DNA of 64,000 nt from an uncultured Paracoccaceae bacterium (GCA_947493255.1 CANLQK010000003.1:62001-126000), one strand, 5' to 3'; shown: positions 26,291 to 35,999, counted from the stretch's first letter. Program-made: numbers and translations. The notes: generated by a model not told the origin, from the sequence alone.

Positions 26291-27009
26291 GGGGCCGGTA
26301 GGACGGTGAAATGATCGTTTAAAGTCTTTGTTATCGTTTCAAGCACGGCGGGCCATTCAGTGATTGCAACACCGTTGGCTGTTACCGCAACGAGATAAGG
26401 TCCTTGGCGGACTGATAGCAACGCCATCTCGGAGCTGTCTTTAAGCCTTGGTGTTCTAAAAACAGCCCCTGTTTCCGCATCAGCCATTGTAATGTAGGTG
26501 TGAAAGTAATCACTCGCGTCGCAGACATCGGGGGCGATGTAGAGCAACCCAATGTCGGTCGATTGCGTCGGGCAGAGGTCTGGGGCGTCCAATATTTCAA
26601 GGCGTTCCGAATGGACCTTGCCAAGTCCGTAGACCCGTATCGTGATGGGTGTTGCTGACAGATTGGTTGGGATTTCAAACCACCTGCATTGGGATGGATC
26701 GTCCCACCAGCCTGTATTACATCGGACAAGTGAACCGTCGTCGGGCAGGTTTACGCCGTATCCTGCCATAGACAAGCTGTCGCTCGTCCATCGGTCGTCA
26801 ATATACCTCACTGCGTCGTAGTCTGATCTGGCAACCTCCCATGCGAAGACCAGATGCGCTTTGGCGACCGGATAAAACAGCCAAACCAAAAGGATGACTA
26901 AACCGGCGAGGGCCATGCGCCAGTTAAAGAAAGCGATTACTAGCAGGCCTATCAAGATCACCCCGACCACGATAAGCGCAAGGATTGCGCCGAATCCGCC
27001 GATGATCAT
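26287..27009 (-). CDS. Hypothetical membrane protein
   Basis: A 240-residue protein that I do not recognise. Two hydrophobic segments at the N-terminus (about 5-28 and 30-50) anchor it, and the rest, with six cysteines (for example CNTGWWDDPSQC), looks like an extracytoplasmic domain held by disulphides. It begins 4 bp after the glycosyltransferase-like gene ends and is likely cotranscribed with it. Confidence 0.7.
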   Translation of the reverse strand: MIIGGFGAILALIVVGVILIGLLVIAFFNWRMALAGLVILLVWLFYPVAKAHLVFAWEVARSDYDAVRYIDDRWTSDSLSMAGYGVNLPDDGSLVRCNTGWWDDPSQCRWFEIPTNLSATPITIRVYGLGKVHSERLEILDAPDLCPTQSTDIGLLYIAPDVCDASDYFHTYITMADAETGAVFRTPRLKDSSEMALLSVRQGPYLVAVTANGVAITEWPAVLETITKTLNDHFTVLPAP

Positions 27010-27013
27010 GTGG

Positions 27014-27880
27014 TCAGAACCATTGTCCCGGTTCCATCAGTCCCAAATCCAACAGCTGCTGCGAGTGCCATTCGAACTGAATGGAATTGTGCCACTTGAA
27101 GGTTTCGATGTCGAAAGTTGAGCCCGGGTTTCGTTTCAGTGCCTTTGCTGTTCGGAATGAACACACGGCGGCGGTCATGTTGTGGTGCCATGGGCAGGCA
27201 AAGGTATTGTATTCAGGGTCGTTGAACGTGTGGTCCGCGTTGAAGACCAAATTTGGTTTGTTCCGAAAAATAGAAACACGGTCGATACGGCGGCGCGGGA
27301 CGGGGATATGTTCTTCGAAACGCCAACGCAGGCCACCAAAGAAATCTTGTTGCCGTTCTAGATCATTGTTCCAGCGATCTTTTCGGGCCAATGCATAATA
27401 CCCAGTTTTGTCTAGATAGGCGTCTTCGATATTTACGGCGTTCGGGTTTTGGTACAAGTCACCTGCGTACAAATCCACAACGTAGGTCAAGATCGAATAC
27501 CGACGTTCTTCGACGCTAAAGGCGATCATTTCACCGACGGTGCGGTGTTCGCAAAATGGATGGAACAGGAATTCGGTATTGAAACAATAGTATATCCAAA
27601 TATCGCCTGTTGCATTCATTACAGCGTTTACTGCCGTTTCCAAGGCCGCAGGGGTAAGCATGTTGTAGCTGACGCGGATGATTTTATCCGCGACATCGTC
27701 GGCGATTTCAAATTCGGGCATTGCAAACACAACCGTGTGCCGAAAACCTGCTTCGAGGTGGTGGCGGATGGTTGCATCTAGCCCGATTTCGTCTTCGGCA
27801 AAGATGAGTGCAACCGGCCCTTTGAGTAGTTTGGGGGCGCCGTCTTTGAGAAAGCTGGGAAGGTCGTTGTGATGGATCAT
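27014..27880 (-). CDS. Glycosyltransferase-family-2-like protein (tentative)
   Basis: A 288-residue protein. ALIFAEDEIGLDATIRHHLEAG at the N-terminus fits the first strand and helix of GT2-like folds acting after a branch of the Glyco_tranf_2_4 type. Where these enzymes carry a DxD metal motif, this sequence has YYCFNTEFLF, so the acidic pair is missing. Many aromatic and His residues follow (RWRFEEHIP, CPWHHN, WHNS). I place the start at ATG 27880, because the longer frame to 28138 runs into the divergent miaB. Function is unproven. Confidence 0.6.
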   Translation of the reverse strand: MIHHNDLPSFLKDGAPKLLKGPVALIFAEDEIGLDATIRHHLEAGFRHTVVFAMPEFEIADDVADKIIRVSYNMLTPAALETAVNAVMNATGDIWIYYCFNTEFLFHPFCEHRTVGEMIAFSVEERRYSILTYVVDLYAGDLYQNPNAVNIEDAYLDKTGYYALARKDRWNNDLERQQDFFGGLRWRFEEHIPVPRRRIDRVSIFRNKPNLVFNADHTFNDPEYNTFACPWHHNMTAAVCSFRTAKALKRNPGSTFDIETFKWHNSIQFEWHSQQLLDLGLMEPGQWF

Positions 27881-27985
27881 TTTTGCGCTCTGCCTGATTG
27901 GTGCCAATGTCTGGCAATTCAGGCCGCATTGCAAGCGTAGCGGTGCTGCGTTACATGCGGGCGATCCTGTGTCAGAGGCCCCGAA

Positions 27986-29293
27986 ATGTCCGAACCTAAG
28001 AAGTTGTTTATCAAGACCTATGGCTGTCAGATGAATGTCTATGACAGTGAACGCATGGCGGAAGCGCTGGGCGGGAAGGGTTATGTCGAAACCAAGACCC
28101 CCGAAGACGCTGATATGATCCTGATGAATACGTGCCACATTCGTGAGAAGGCTGCGGAAAAAGTCTATTCCGAGTTGGGCCGTTTCAAAGGGTTAAAGGA
28201 AGCGAACCCTGATCTGAAAATCGGTGTCGCTGGCTGCGTGGCCCAAGCGGAAGGCGAAGAGATTATGAGACGCCAGCCGATGGTTGATCTGGTCGTCGGC
28301 CCGCAAAGCTATCACCGTTTGCCAGCTATGGATGATGCGGTTCAGAAGGGGGAGAAGGCGCTTGATACCGATTTCCCTGAGGATGACAAATTCGAGACGT
28401 TGAAGAAACGTTCGAAGGCTAAACGGGGCCCAACTGCGTTTTTGACCGTTCAGGAAGGGTGCGACAAGTTCTGTGCGTTTTGTGTTGTGCCCTACACCCG
28501 CGGAGCCGAAGTAAGTCGCCCGTCAGAACGGATTATTCGTGAAGCGAACGAATTGGTTGAGGCCGGCGTTCGCGAAATTACGCTGCTTGGGCAAAACGTA
28601 AACGCCTATCACGGCCATGAAGGTGGATTGGCGGGATTGATTTGGGCGTTGGATAAGGTTGATGGATTGGAACGCATTCGTTTCACAACCAGCCACCCCA
28701 ACGACATGGATGATGCGCTGATCGAAGCGCACGGCACTTGCGATAAATTGATGCCTTACCTTCATCTGCCGGTGCAGTCAGGGTCTGACCGCATTTTGAA
28801 AGCGATGAACCGCAAGCACACGCGTGATGAGTATTTCCGTCTGATCGAACGTATTCGAGACGCACGCCCTGACTTGCTTCTATCGGGTGATTTCATTGTG
28901 GGTTTCCCGGGGGAGACTGAGGAAGATTTCGAAGAAACGATGGATTTGGTTCGGACCGTTCATTACGGTCAGGCCTATTCGTTTAAGTATTCGACACGCC
29001 CGGGAACACCGGCTGCCGAAAAGGCACAGCTGCCAGACGATGTTGCAACAGACAGGTTGCACCGCCTGCAAGCTTTGTTGAGCGAACAGCAGCGCGCGAC
29101 GCAAGAGAGCATGGTCGGGAAGACTGTTAAAGTGCTGTTTGAAAAAGCCGGGCGGGAGCAGGGGCAGATGATTGGCAAGTCCGAGTATTTGCATGCCGTT
29201 TTTGCTGATGCGACTGATGTGAAAATCGGAGATCTTCGTGATGTAGAAATTACGAAGTCTGAGGCGAATTCCTTGGGTGGAAAGCTCCTATAG
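27986..29293 (+). CDS. miaB: tRNA-2-methylthio-N6-dimethylallyladenosine synthase
   Basis: Radical-SAM methylthiotransferase that modifies A37 of tRNAs reading UNN codons. The 435-residue protein has the N-terminal UPF0004 cysteines (Cys 14, 50, 84), the radical-SAM triad CDKFCAFC (159, 163, 166) and a C-terminal TRAM domain. It heads the widespread miaB-phoH-ybeY-corC-lnt cluster; here two envelope genes separate it from phoH. Confidence 0.95.
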   Translation: MSEPKKLFIKTYGCQMNVYDSERMAEALGGKGYVETKTPEDADMILMNTCHIREKAAEKVYSELGRFKGLKEANPDLKIGVAGCVAQAEGEEIMRRQPMVDLVVGPQSYHRLPAMDDAVQKGEKALDTDFPEDDKFETLKKRSKAKRGPTAFLTVQEGCDKFCAFCVVPYTRGAEVSRPSERIIREANELVEAGVREITLLGQNVNAYHGHEGGLAGLIWALDKVDGLERIRFTTSHPNDMDDALIEAHGTCDKLMPYLHLPVQSGSDRILKAMNRKHTRDEYFRLIERIRDARPDLLLSGDFIVGFPGETEEDFEETMDLVRTVHYGQAYSFKYSTRPGTPAAEKAQLPDDVATDRLHRLQALLSEQQRATQESMVGKTVKVLFEKAGREQGQMIGKSEYLHAVFADATDVKIGDLRDVEITKSEANSLGGKLL

Positions 29294-29595
29294 ATTGTAG
29301 TCACGTTCTGCCGGGTTTCGGTAAAACGTGACGTAACGTCACAACTCGGCGGAATTTTGCTACAATTTAACTGAAATCCGTATGTTTGTTTCCAAAATAC
29401 ATACAATATATAGTGGATTTCACTTTATTTATTGCGAGAAATTGCTAACGTGCTTCGGAAGATATATTCGGATGCGGTGTGTTGTTAAGCCACCGAAGAA
29501 GCATCTGAAGCCGTGTCATTGGCGCGTCGATGATGGGATCTCTGTGATTTGGGGGGTCTAGCGGTGGAGTGTGATGGTAAGTGCGGGGGACCCTG
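29294..29595. other. 302-bp intergenic stretch with palindromes
   Basis: AT-rich region without a gene. It holds GTCACGTT / AACGTGAC (29300-29307, 29325-29332), a perfect 15-bp palindrome GTGACGTAACGTCAC (29328-29342), and a nested inverted pair: TGAAATCC with GGATTTCA around GTATGT with ACATAC (about 29370-29423). The first pair may form the end of the miaB transcript; the second lies upstream of the OmpA-like gene and may be an operator or leader structure. Confidence 0.5.
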
Positions 29596-30159
29596 ATGCC
29601 AAATATTATGAGACTACTTAAACGGAGCGCGGTGATTTTTGCCGCAATTGGCTCCCTTGCGTTGCCTGCTGCGGCGCAAGAGCGTGGAGAGCCGGTTGGT
29701 TTGATTCAGTGGGGCGTCTGGGTTGATCCAGATGGCTGTATGCACTGGATGGCTGATGGTGGCCTTGAGCAATATCAGGTGAACCGCCTTGACCCACAGA
29801 CGGGCCGCCCGATCTGCATGCAGGTCAATACCTGCTATGTTGGCGACTCTGACACGATGTTCCACACCGACAGTGCGAACCTTACTCGGTCAGCGCGCGA
29901 TGAGCTGGAACGTGTTTTCCGCCAGCAAGGCGTATCTGGTTTTGCAGTTTACGGTCACACCGATAGCCGTGCGTCTCACAGCTACAACCAAATTCTATCC
30001 GAGCACCGCGCACGTGCGGTTGCAAACGTTGGCCGCGGCGTTGGCGCCGTAATCCAACGCGAGCTTGGTTTTGGTGAAACGCGCCCGATCGCGTCAAACG
30101 GTTCGGCGGCAGGCATGGCGCAGAACCGTCGCGTCGAAGTAATCTGCTACAGGTGGTAA
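29596..30159 (+). CDS. Exported OmpA-family protein with a PDGC motif domain
   Basis: A 187-residue protein with a signal peptide (1-27, ending AAA). Residues 45-74 form a compact motif, PDGCxxWxxD...NRLDPxxGxPxC. The C-terminal half is a peptidoglycan-binding OmpA-like domain (VYGHTDSRASHSYNQILSEH, then NRRVEVIC). The start is ATG 29596 with GGGGGA before it. The following lipoprotein gene carries the same small motif, which suggests a gene pair acting together at the outer membrane/peptidoglycan. Confidence 0.85.
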   Translation: MPNIMRLLKRSAVIFAAIGSLALPAAAQERGEPVGLIQWGVWVDPDGCMHWMADGGLEQYQVNRLDPQTGRPICMQVNTCYVGDSDTMFHTDSANLTRSARDELERVFRQQGVSGFAVYGHTDSRASHSYNQILSEHRARAVANVGRGVGAVIQRELGFGETRPIASNGSAAGMAQNRRVEVICYRW

Positions 30160-30161
30160 TC

Positions 30162-30587
30162 ATGAATATTCTTAAGATAACAGTTGCGGTTGTCGCGACC
30201 GGCACATTGACAGCTTGTTCTGTCGAGGGAACGCGCCAGCTGAACGGGCCAAATGATTACATTGCGATTGCAGTGGACCGTGGTCGCGATGGCGGCTCTA
30301 ACGCGACAGACAACGCCGGTATCGCTGTGACACCTGATGGGTGTCAGGCGTGGGTGATTGATGATGGTGTAGAAGGTCGTGCAAGCAACCGTTTGGACCC
30401 AGTTTCCGGTCTACCAGTTTGTGGTGGCCAACCTGGTGTCGTTTACGGACCATATCAGTCTGGCGATCCTGGAATTGCAGACCGTGTGCCTGGTGACCCT
30501 GCGAACGTCGTGATCCAGCAGGTAGAGGTTCTGCCAACGACTGGACACGCGCACGAAGTGCATCCGGTATCTCAACCTCACCACTAG
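30162..30587 (+). CDS. Small lipoprotein sharing the PDGC motif
   Basis: A 141-residue predicted lipoprotein: lipobox LTAC with Cys 19. Residues 58-87 read PDGCQAWVIDDGVEG then NRLDPVSGLPVC, aligning with residues 45-74 of the upstream OmpA-like protein. The rest is Gly/Asp-rich, ending in a His-rich tail (GHAHEVHPVSQPHH). It begins 2 bp after the OmpA-like gene. No known family. Confidence 0.75.
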   Translation: MNILKITVAVVATGTLTACSVEGTRQLNGPNDYIAIAVDRGRDGGSNATDNAGIAVTPDGCQAWVIDDGVEGRASNRLDPVSGLPVCGGQPGVVYGPYQSGDPGIADRVPGDPANVVIQQVEVLPTTGHAHEVHPVSQPHH

Positions 30588-30609
30588 TGAACAGAGATTG
30601 ATCAATTCG

Positions 30610-30640
30610 AAGGCCGCAGCATCGTCTGCGGCCTTTTTTC
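30610..30640 (+). terminator. Intrinsic terminator after the lipoprotein gene
   Basis: Arms AAGGCCGCAG / CTGCGGCCTT with a 6-nt loop, followed by a T-tract. It closes the OmpA-lipoprotein transcript before phoH. Confidence 0.88.
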
Positions 30641-30727
30641 GTTTCAAATATGTGACATTGTGCTGGTTCAGCTTGCGCGTCCCCGCGCAACCAGCCACCA
30701 TTGAGAAAACCAATAGCGGAGAGTCGA

Positions 30728-31741
30728 TTGGCCACAAGCACACAGCCCCCGACACCATATGAACAAGACGCAGAACCGGTCGTCTTGGAGTTTCCTGATA
30801 ATTTTCTTTTGATTGACCTGTGCGGGGAGCACGACCGCAATCTTGCGGATGTCGAGTTGAAGCTGGGTGTGCAAGTTTTGCGTCGTGGTAATCAACTGTC
30901 GATTCACGGGGAAACTGAAGCCGTAAAAGAGGCGGCTGAAGTTTTGACTGCGCTTTATGAACGCCTTGAGGCCGGCCGCGCAGTTGAGCCTGCAGATATT
31001 GATCGCGAAGTGCGCATGGGTGCTTCCGATAAGGTCGTGGGTGCGCAAGACGGGGATCAGATGGATTTGATCCCAGGTGATCGCGTGGAGATTAAGACCC
31101 GCAAGAAAATGGTCGAACCGCGGACGGATGCACAGAAGGTTTACGTTAAATCGCTATTTGAAAACGAACTTGCGTTTGGCATTGGCCCCGCCGGGACAGG
31201 TAAGACCTATTTGGCCGTCGCTGTGGGGGTGAACCTGTTTATTGGTGGCCATGTTGATAAGATTATTCTGTCACGTCCTGCTGTCGAGGCTGGTGAAAAG
31301 TTGGGGTATTTGCCCGGCGATATGAAGGACAAGGTCGATCCCTATATGCAGCCGCTTTATGATGCATTGAACGACTTCTTGCCGTCCAAGCAGGTCGAAA
31401 AGCTGATCGAAGAGAAGAAGATCGAAATCGCGCCGCTTGCTTTCATGCGGGGCCGGACGTTGAGCCGCGCGTTCGTTGTGCTGGATGAGGCGCAAAACGC
31501 CACGACCATGCAGATGAAGATGTTCCTTACCCGTTTGGGCGAAGGGTCACGGATGGTGATCACGGGCGACCGAACGCAGATCGATTTACCGCGCGGGGTG
31601 TCATCTGGCTTGCGGGATGCTGAACGGTTGTTGGCAAAGATCCCCAAGATCGACTTCAACTACTTCACGTCTAAAGACGTGGTGCGGCACCCGTTGGTGG
31701 CTGCCATTATCGAGGCATACGAGGCCGATGACCCTAAGTAA
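30728..31741 (+). CDS. phoH: PhoH family ATPase
   Basis: A 337-residue P-loop ATPase linked to RNA metabolism, with Walker A GPAGTGKT at 153-160 and Walker B FVVLDEAQN. An N-terminal KH-like segment (about 40-80) is consistent with RNA binding. I choose a TTG start at 30728 because GGAGAG lies 3-8 nt upstream of it; the TTG at 30701 lacks a good site. Followed by ybeY, corC and lnt as in most proteobacteria. Confidence 0.92.
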   Translation: MATSTQPPTPYEQDAEPVVLEFPDNFLLIDLCGEHDRNLADVELKLGVQVLRRGNQLSIHGETEAVKEAAEVLTALYERLEAGRAVEPADIDREVRMGASDKVVGAQDGDQMDLIPGDRVEIKTRKKMVEPRTDAQKVYVKSLFENELAFGIGPAGTGKTYLAVAVGVNLFIGGHVDKIILSRPAVEAGEKLGYLPGDMKDKVDPYMQPLYDALNDFLPSKQVEKLIEEKKIEIAPLAFMRGRTLSRAFVVLDEAQNATTMQMKMFLTRLGEGSRMVITGDRTQIDLPRGVSSGLRDAERLLAKIPKIDFNYFTSKDVVRHPLVAAIIEAYEADDPK

Positions 31742-31777
31742 TGTCCTTCGGGTTCAAGCGGTGTTGCAGGTTGCCCA

Positions 31778-32272
31778 ATGACCGCATCAGTGGAAATCTT
31801 GCATGAAGGTGGCGATTGGCCACCGTCCTTTGATGTTTTGGCGACGCGTGCAGCGTCGGCTGCTTTGATTGGTGTTGGGTTGGACCCTGCAGAGTTTGAG
31901 GTCAGCGTTTTGGCCTGCGATGACGCGCGCATTGCGCAACTGAACGAAGACTTTCGCCAGAAGGGTCAGCCGACCAATGTTCTATCGTGGCCAAGCGAAG
32001 AAAGGGCTGCTGAAATTGATGGCGACATGCCGGATGTTCCAGAGCTGCCGATGGACGCTGAATTGGGCGACATTGCCATTTCTTACGATACCTGTGCGCG
32101 AGAAGCCGCCCAAGCGGGTAAACCTTTTGATGCTCATGTGACCCACCTTATAGTCCATGGAACCCTACATCTGTTGGGTTTTGATCACATTCGGGATGCA
32201 GATGCGGCTTTAATGGAGGGGTTGGAGATAGAAATCCTTGGTAAACTGGACATCCCGAACCCATATTCGTAA
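31778..32272 (+). CDS. ybeY: Endoribonuclease YbeY (rRNA maturation)
   Basis: A 164-residue zinc-dependent endoribonuclease needed for 16S rRNA 3' maturation and ribosome quality control. The metal signature HLIVHGTLHLLGFDH (H3XH5XH type) is present in full. It lies 36 bp after phoH in the conserved operon. Confidence 0.93.
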   Translation: MTASVEILHEGGDWPPSFDVLATRAASAALIGVGLDPAEFEVSVLACDDARIAQLNEDFRQKGQPTNVLSWPSEERAAEIDGDMPDVPELPMDAELGDIAISYDTCAREAAQAGKPFDAHVTHLIVHGTLHLLGFDHIRDADAALMEGLEIEILGKLDIPNPYS

Positions 32273-32325
32273 CACTTTACACCTACTATCTGCCCGAATG
32301 GGCGGGCTATTTGGAAATGGAGACG

Positions 32326-33213
32326 ATGGGCGACACGACCGACGGGTCCTCTAGCGCGGCGCACAGCGCGCAGCTAGACCCACAGAATACGACGAGTGAA
32401 CGTGGCTTTTTTGGCCGCATTGTTGAGGCGCTTAGCCCCTCGGACACCCTAGAAGATACGCAGCCGGTAGATGGATACATTCCTTCTGCGCAGACGCATG
32501 GCATGATGAATTTGCGCAGCAAACGCGTCGAAGACGTGATGGTGCCAAAAGCTGATATTGTCGCAGTACCTGTGACGATCAGCCGAGACGATCTGGTTCA
32601 GGTGTTTCGCGACAGTGGGCTAACAAGGCTACCGGTTTTTGACGGGACGTTGGATACGCCTATCGGGTTTGTGAACCTAAAAGATTTCGCGTTGACCCAT
32701 GGGTTCAACGGAAAATCCAAAACGTTCGACCTGCGCGGCCTTTGCCGAACATTGTTGTTTGTACCGCCATCGATGCCACTGGGCGTGCTGTTGCAGAAAA
32801 TGCAAAGCGACCGGATTCATATGGCTTTGGTGATTGACGAATATGGTGGCTCGGATGGCTTGGTTACGATTGAAGATTTGATCGAACAGGTTGTCGGTGA
32901 AATCGAAGATGAACATGACAGCGACGAAGCGGTGCTTTGGGTTATGGAAGCGCCGGGTGTCTATTTGGCTGAATCCAAAACGCAACTGGATGACTTTGAG
33001 GCCGAGATTGGTACGGCGCTGACCGAACACGAAGAAATCGACGAGGAAGAGATCGAAACCTTGGGTGGGCTTGTGTTTATGTTGGCTGGCCATGTGCCCG
33101 CGCGTGGCGAAGTTATCCAGCACCCAGCAGGGGTTCAGTTTGAAGTTATCGAAGCTGACCCACGCCGTATCAAACGCATGCGCGTGCGGGTTGATGGGCG
33201 CCTAAACGGGTAA
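32326..33213 (+). CDS. CorC/HlyC-type protein with CBS domains
   Basis: A 295-residue cytosolic protein with a flexible N-terminus, a tandem CBS pair (about 65-195; RVEDVMVPKADI, VIDEYGGSDGLVTIEDLIEQ) and a C-terminal CorC_HlyC domain (about 210-290). CorC-type proteins bind adenine nucleotide and magnesium and influence Mg/Co handling. The start is put at ATG 32326 with GGAG before it; ATG 32317 is possible. Fourth gene of the phoH-ybeY-corC-lnt unit. Confidence 0.9.
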   Translation: MGDTTDGSSSAAHSAQLDPQNTTSERGFFGRIVEALSPSDTLEDTQPVDGYIPSAQTHGMMNLRSKRVEDVMVPKADIVAVPVTISRDDLVQVFRDSGLTRLPVFDGTLDTPIGFVNLKDFALTHGFNGKSKTFDLRGLCRTLLFVPPSMPLGVLLQKMQSDRIHMALVIDEYGGSDGLVTIEDLIEQVVGEIEDEHDSDEAVLWVMEAPGVYLAESKTQLDDFEAEIGTALTEHEEIDEEEIETLGGLVFMLAGHVPARGEVIQHPAGVQFEVIEADPRRIKRMRVRVDGRLNG

Positions 33214-33214
33214 C

Positions 33215-34750
33215 GTGGTGGCATTTCACCCAAAAGATCTGGCGACAAAAATTTCTGCGGCCCCCCGTATTGTGCGTGGGGCTGCCCCTGTTTTGATGGG
33301 CGTGTTGATGGCATTAGGCCATGAACCCGCAATCGGAAATTGGCCTATTCTGGTTGGGTTGGTCTTGGCGTTATTGTCATTGCCACATGGGAAACGCAGC
33401 GCGTTTTGGCATGGCTGGTTCGTTGGCTTGGGTTACTTTGCGGTGACCTTGCGATGGATCATTGAACCGTTCTTGGTTGATATTGCGCGTCACGGGTGGA
33501 TGGCACCATTTGCGATTTTCCTGATGGCCGGTGGTTTGGCCTTGTTCTGGGCCATTGCAGGGTGGTTGTCACGATTTGTAGCAGGGCAGCGCCCAAGCGG
33601 CATTTTGTGGTTTGCTGTTTTCTTGGCGGCGATGGAACTGGCGCGCGGGCACATCTTTACAGGGTTTCCTTGGGGGCTTTGGGCCTACACGTTGGTCGGT
33701 TCTGATTGGGATGTGTGGCTGGCGTGGGTTGGGCCCTATGGGTTTGGGGCCCTCATTGCAGCGGTTGCGGGCGCAACTGCCTATAGTTTGCATCGCGGCT
33801 GGACGTTGGTTTGGCCGGGGCTTGTTTGCGTTCTTTTCGCGACGATTGGTGTTCAATACATCACCCCAGAGGCAAGCACCGCGCCTGATGCTGCTGTCGT
33901 TCGCGTGGTCCAGCCGAATGCGCCACAGCACCAGAAATGGGACCCCGACTGGATGTCGGTGTTTTACAACCGCGCCATTGAACAGACCGCTGCGGGCGAC
34001 GCCGTGGATGTTGTCGTTTGGCCGGAAACATCTGTCCCCAGTTTGTTGAAGTATGCTGGGGCTTTGGTTGAAAACATGTCCATCGTCGCGCGTGGGGCGC
34101 CTGTCGTGGCAGGGATTCAGCGCGAAGAGAATGGCGATTATTTCAACTCGCTGATTGTTATCGATGGTCCAACGGAGATTTCGCAGATTTACGACAAGGC
34201 GCATCTGGTTCCGTTTGGCGAATACATTCCGTTTGCCGATGTTCTGCGCCCATTGGGGCTGGGGGTGTTGGTTGACCAAGTCGCTGGATTTAAAACGGGC
34301 TCTCGATCGGGCGTATTAGAGATTGAAGGATTGGGCCGTGCGCGGGTTTTAATCTGTTACGAGGGGATTTTCCCTGAAGAAATTCAAACCGGTGAACCAC
34401 GTCCAGACGTGTTGCTGATCATCACCAATGACGCATGGTTCGGCACGGGGACAGGGCCGCGCCAGCATTTGGTTCAGGCACAGGCGCGCGCCATTGAACA
34501 AGGGCTGCCGGTGGTCCGTTCAGCGAACACGGGTATTTCGGGCATTATCGATGCAAGGGGGGCAATTGTTGCCAGCCTACCATTGAACGAGGCGGGATTT
34601 GTCGACGCGCAGGTGCCATCGGCATTGCCGCCAACATTGTATGCACGTGTTGGGGATTGGCCGCTGTTAGTGTTGCTTATTTTCGCCGCGGTGAGTGCGT
34701 TGGTCGCACGATATCGGTTTGGCGTTGACCCAAACGCACCGCAAGAGTAG
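33215..34750 (+). CDS. lnt: Apolipoprotein N-acyltransferase
   Basis: Transfers an acyl chain to the N-terminal cysteine of lipoproteins at the inner membrane. 511 residues: about six N-terminal helices and a nitrilase-like periplasmic domain carrying the triad, Glu in WPETSVP, Lys in YDKAHLVPFGEY and Cys in LICYEGIFPEE. The GTG start is 1 bp after the corC stop. Its presence agrees with the lipoprotein gene upstream. Confidence 0.94.
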   Translation: MVAFHPKDLATKISAAPRIVRGAAPVLMGVLMALGHEPAIGNWPILVGLVLALLSLPHGKRSAFWHGWFVGLGYFAVTLRWIIEPFLVDIARHGWMAPFAIFLMAGGLALFWAIAGWLSRFVAGQRPSGILWFAVFLAAMELARGHIFTGFPWGLWAYTLVGSDWDVWLAWVGPYGFGALIAAVAGATAYSLHRGWTLVWPGLVCVLFATIGVQYITPEASTAPDAAVVRVVQPNAPQHQKWDPDWMSVFYNRAIEQTAAGDAVDVVVWPETSVPSLLKYAGALVENMSIVARGAPVVAGIQREENGDYFNSLIVIDGPTEISQIYDKAHLVPFGEYIPFADVLRPLGLGVLVDQVAGFKTGSRSGVLEIEGLGRARVLICYEGIFPEEIQTGEPRPDVLLIITNDAWFGTGTGPRQHLVQAQARAIEQGLPVVRSANTGISGIIDARGAIVASLPLNEAGFVDAQVPSALPPTLYARVGDWPLLVLLIFAAVSALVARYRFGVDPNAPQE

Positions 34751-34768
34751 GGCTTCGAAAGATTTTCC

Positions 34769-34813
34769 GTCCACAACGGCTTCCTGACGTGGATCGGCAA
34801 CCCAATGGAGCAC
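34769..34813 (+). promoter_or_regulatory. SAM/SAH riboswitch in the metK leader
   Basis: CCACAACGGCTTCCTGACGTGG (34771-34792) followed by a short variable loop and AATGGAGCA (34804-34812). The first part forms a hairpin (CCAC/GTGG); the conserved loop CAACGGCUUCCUGRCG and the distal GGAGCA match the SAM/SAH class, in which the Shine-Dalgarno GGAG joins the pseudoknot. Ligand binding would hide the metK ribosome-binding site, giving translational feedback. metK begins 8 nt later. Confidence 0.93.
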
Positions 34814-34820
34814 TTTTCAA

Positions 34821-35999
34821 ATGGCACGTAGCAACTACACTTTCACGTCGGAATCCGTTTCCGAAGGGCACCCAGATAAGGTTTGTGACCGTATTTCAGA
34901 TGCAATTTTGGACGCGTTTTTGGCGGAAGACCCGCTGGCGCGTGTCGCTTGTGAAACTTTCGCAACCACCAACCGTGTGGTGATTGGCGGTGAGGTCGGT
35001 TTGACGGACCAAGCCAAGCTGGCAGAATACATGGGGCGCGTGGACGAAATTACGCGCGCTTGTATCAAAGATATCGGGTATGAGCAGGACAAGTTTCACT
35101 GGAATACCTGTAAGATCACTAACTTGCTGCACGAACAATCTGCGCACATCGCGCAGGGTGTGACGGGCGAACAGGGCGACGAGGGTGCTGGCGACCAAGG
35201 GATCATGTTTGGGTATGCAACCCGTGAGACCCCAGAGCTGATGCCTGCACCTATTCACTATTCCCACGCGGTCCTGCGTCGTTTGGCGGAAGTTCGCAAG
35301 AACGGAACCGAGCCGACATTGGGCCCAGATGCGAAGTCGCAGCTTTCTGTTCGGTATGAAAACGGCGTTCCTGTTGGTATTTCTTCTATCGTGCTGTCGA
35401 CGCAGCATTTGGATGAGAGCATGACCAGCGCGGATGTGCGCGCAGTTGTCGAGCCATATATCTTGGAGGTTTTGCCGAGTGGCTGGGTCGATGCATCTAC
35501 AGAATGGCACGTGAACCCAACGGGTAAGTTTGTGATTGGCGGGCCTGATGGCGACGCGGGTTTGACTGGCCGTAAGATTATTGTCGACACCTATGGCGGT
35601 GCGGCACCTCACGGTGGCGGTGCGTTCTCGGGCAAAGACCCGACCAAGGTTGACCGTTCGGCGGCGTATGTTTCTCGTTATTTGGCGAAGAATGTTGTTG
35701 CGGCAGGAATGGCCGAGCGTTGCACGGTCCAGCTGTCTTATGCGATTGGCGTGGCCAAGCCGCTTTCAATCTACGTGGATACGCACGGCACCGGCGATGT
35801 TGAGGCATCCGCGATTGAGGCTGCAATTCCACAAGTGATTGACCTGACACCACGGGGCATTCGCACGCACCTGGAACTGAACAAGCCAATCTATGAACGC
35901 ACAGCGGCTTATGGTCACTTTGGCCGCACACCAGAAGCAGATGGTGGCTTTTCATGGGAGCAGACCAATTTGGTTGATGCATTGAAAGCTGCTGTTTAA
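34821..35999 (+). CDS. metK: S-adenosylmethionine synthetase
   Basis: Forms SAM from methionine and ATP. The 392-residue protein shows the N-terminal [12 protein letters not shown] (ATP/Mg-binding), the [12 protein letters not shown] hexapeptide region and the late [16 protein letters not shown] loop. It is under the SAM/SAH riboswitch just upstream, so its own product controls it. Confidence 0.97.
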   Translation: MARSNYTFTSESVSEGHPDKVCDRISDAILDAFLAEDPLARVACETFATTNRVVIGGEVGLTDQAKLAEYMGRVDEITRACIKDIGYEQDKFHWNTCKITNLLHEQSAHIAQGVTGEQGDEGAGDQGIMFGYATRETPELMPAPIHYSHAVLRRLAEVRKNGTEPTLGPDAKSQLSVRYENGVPVGISSIVLSTQHLDESMTSADVRAVVEPYILEVLPSGWVDASTEWHVNPTGKFVIGGPDGDAGLTGRKIIVDTYGGAAPHGGGAFSGKDPTKVDRSAAYVSRYLAKNVVAAGMAERCTVQLSYAIGVAKPLSIYVDTHGTGDVEASAIEAAIPQVIDLTPRGIRTHLELNKPIYERTAAYGHFGRTPEADGGFSWEQTNLVDALKAAV

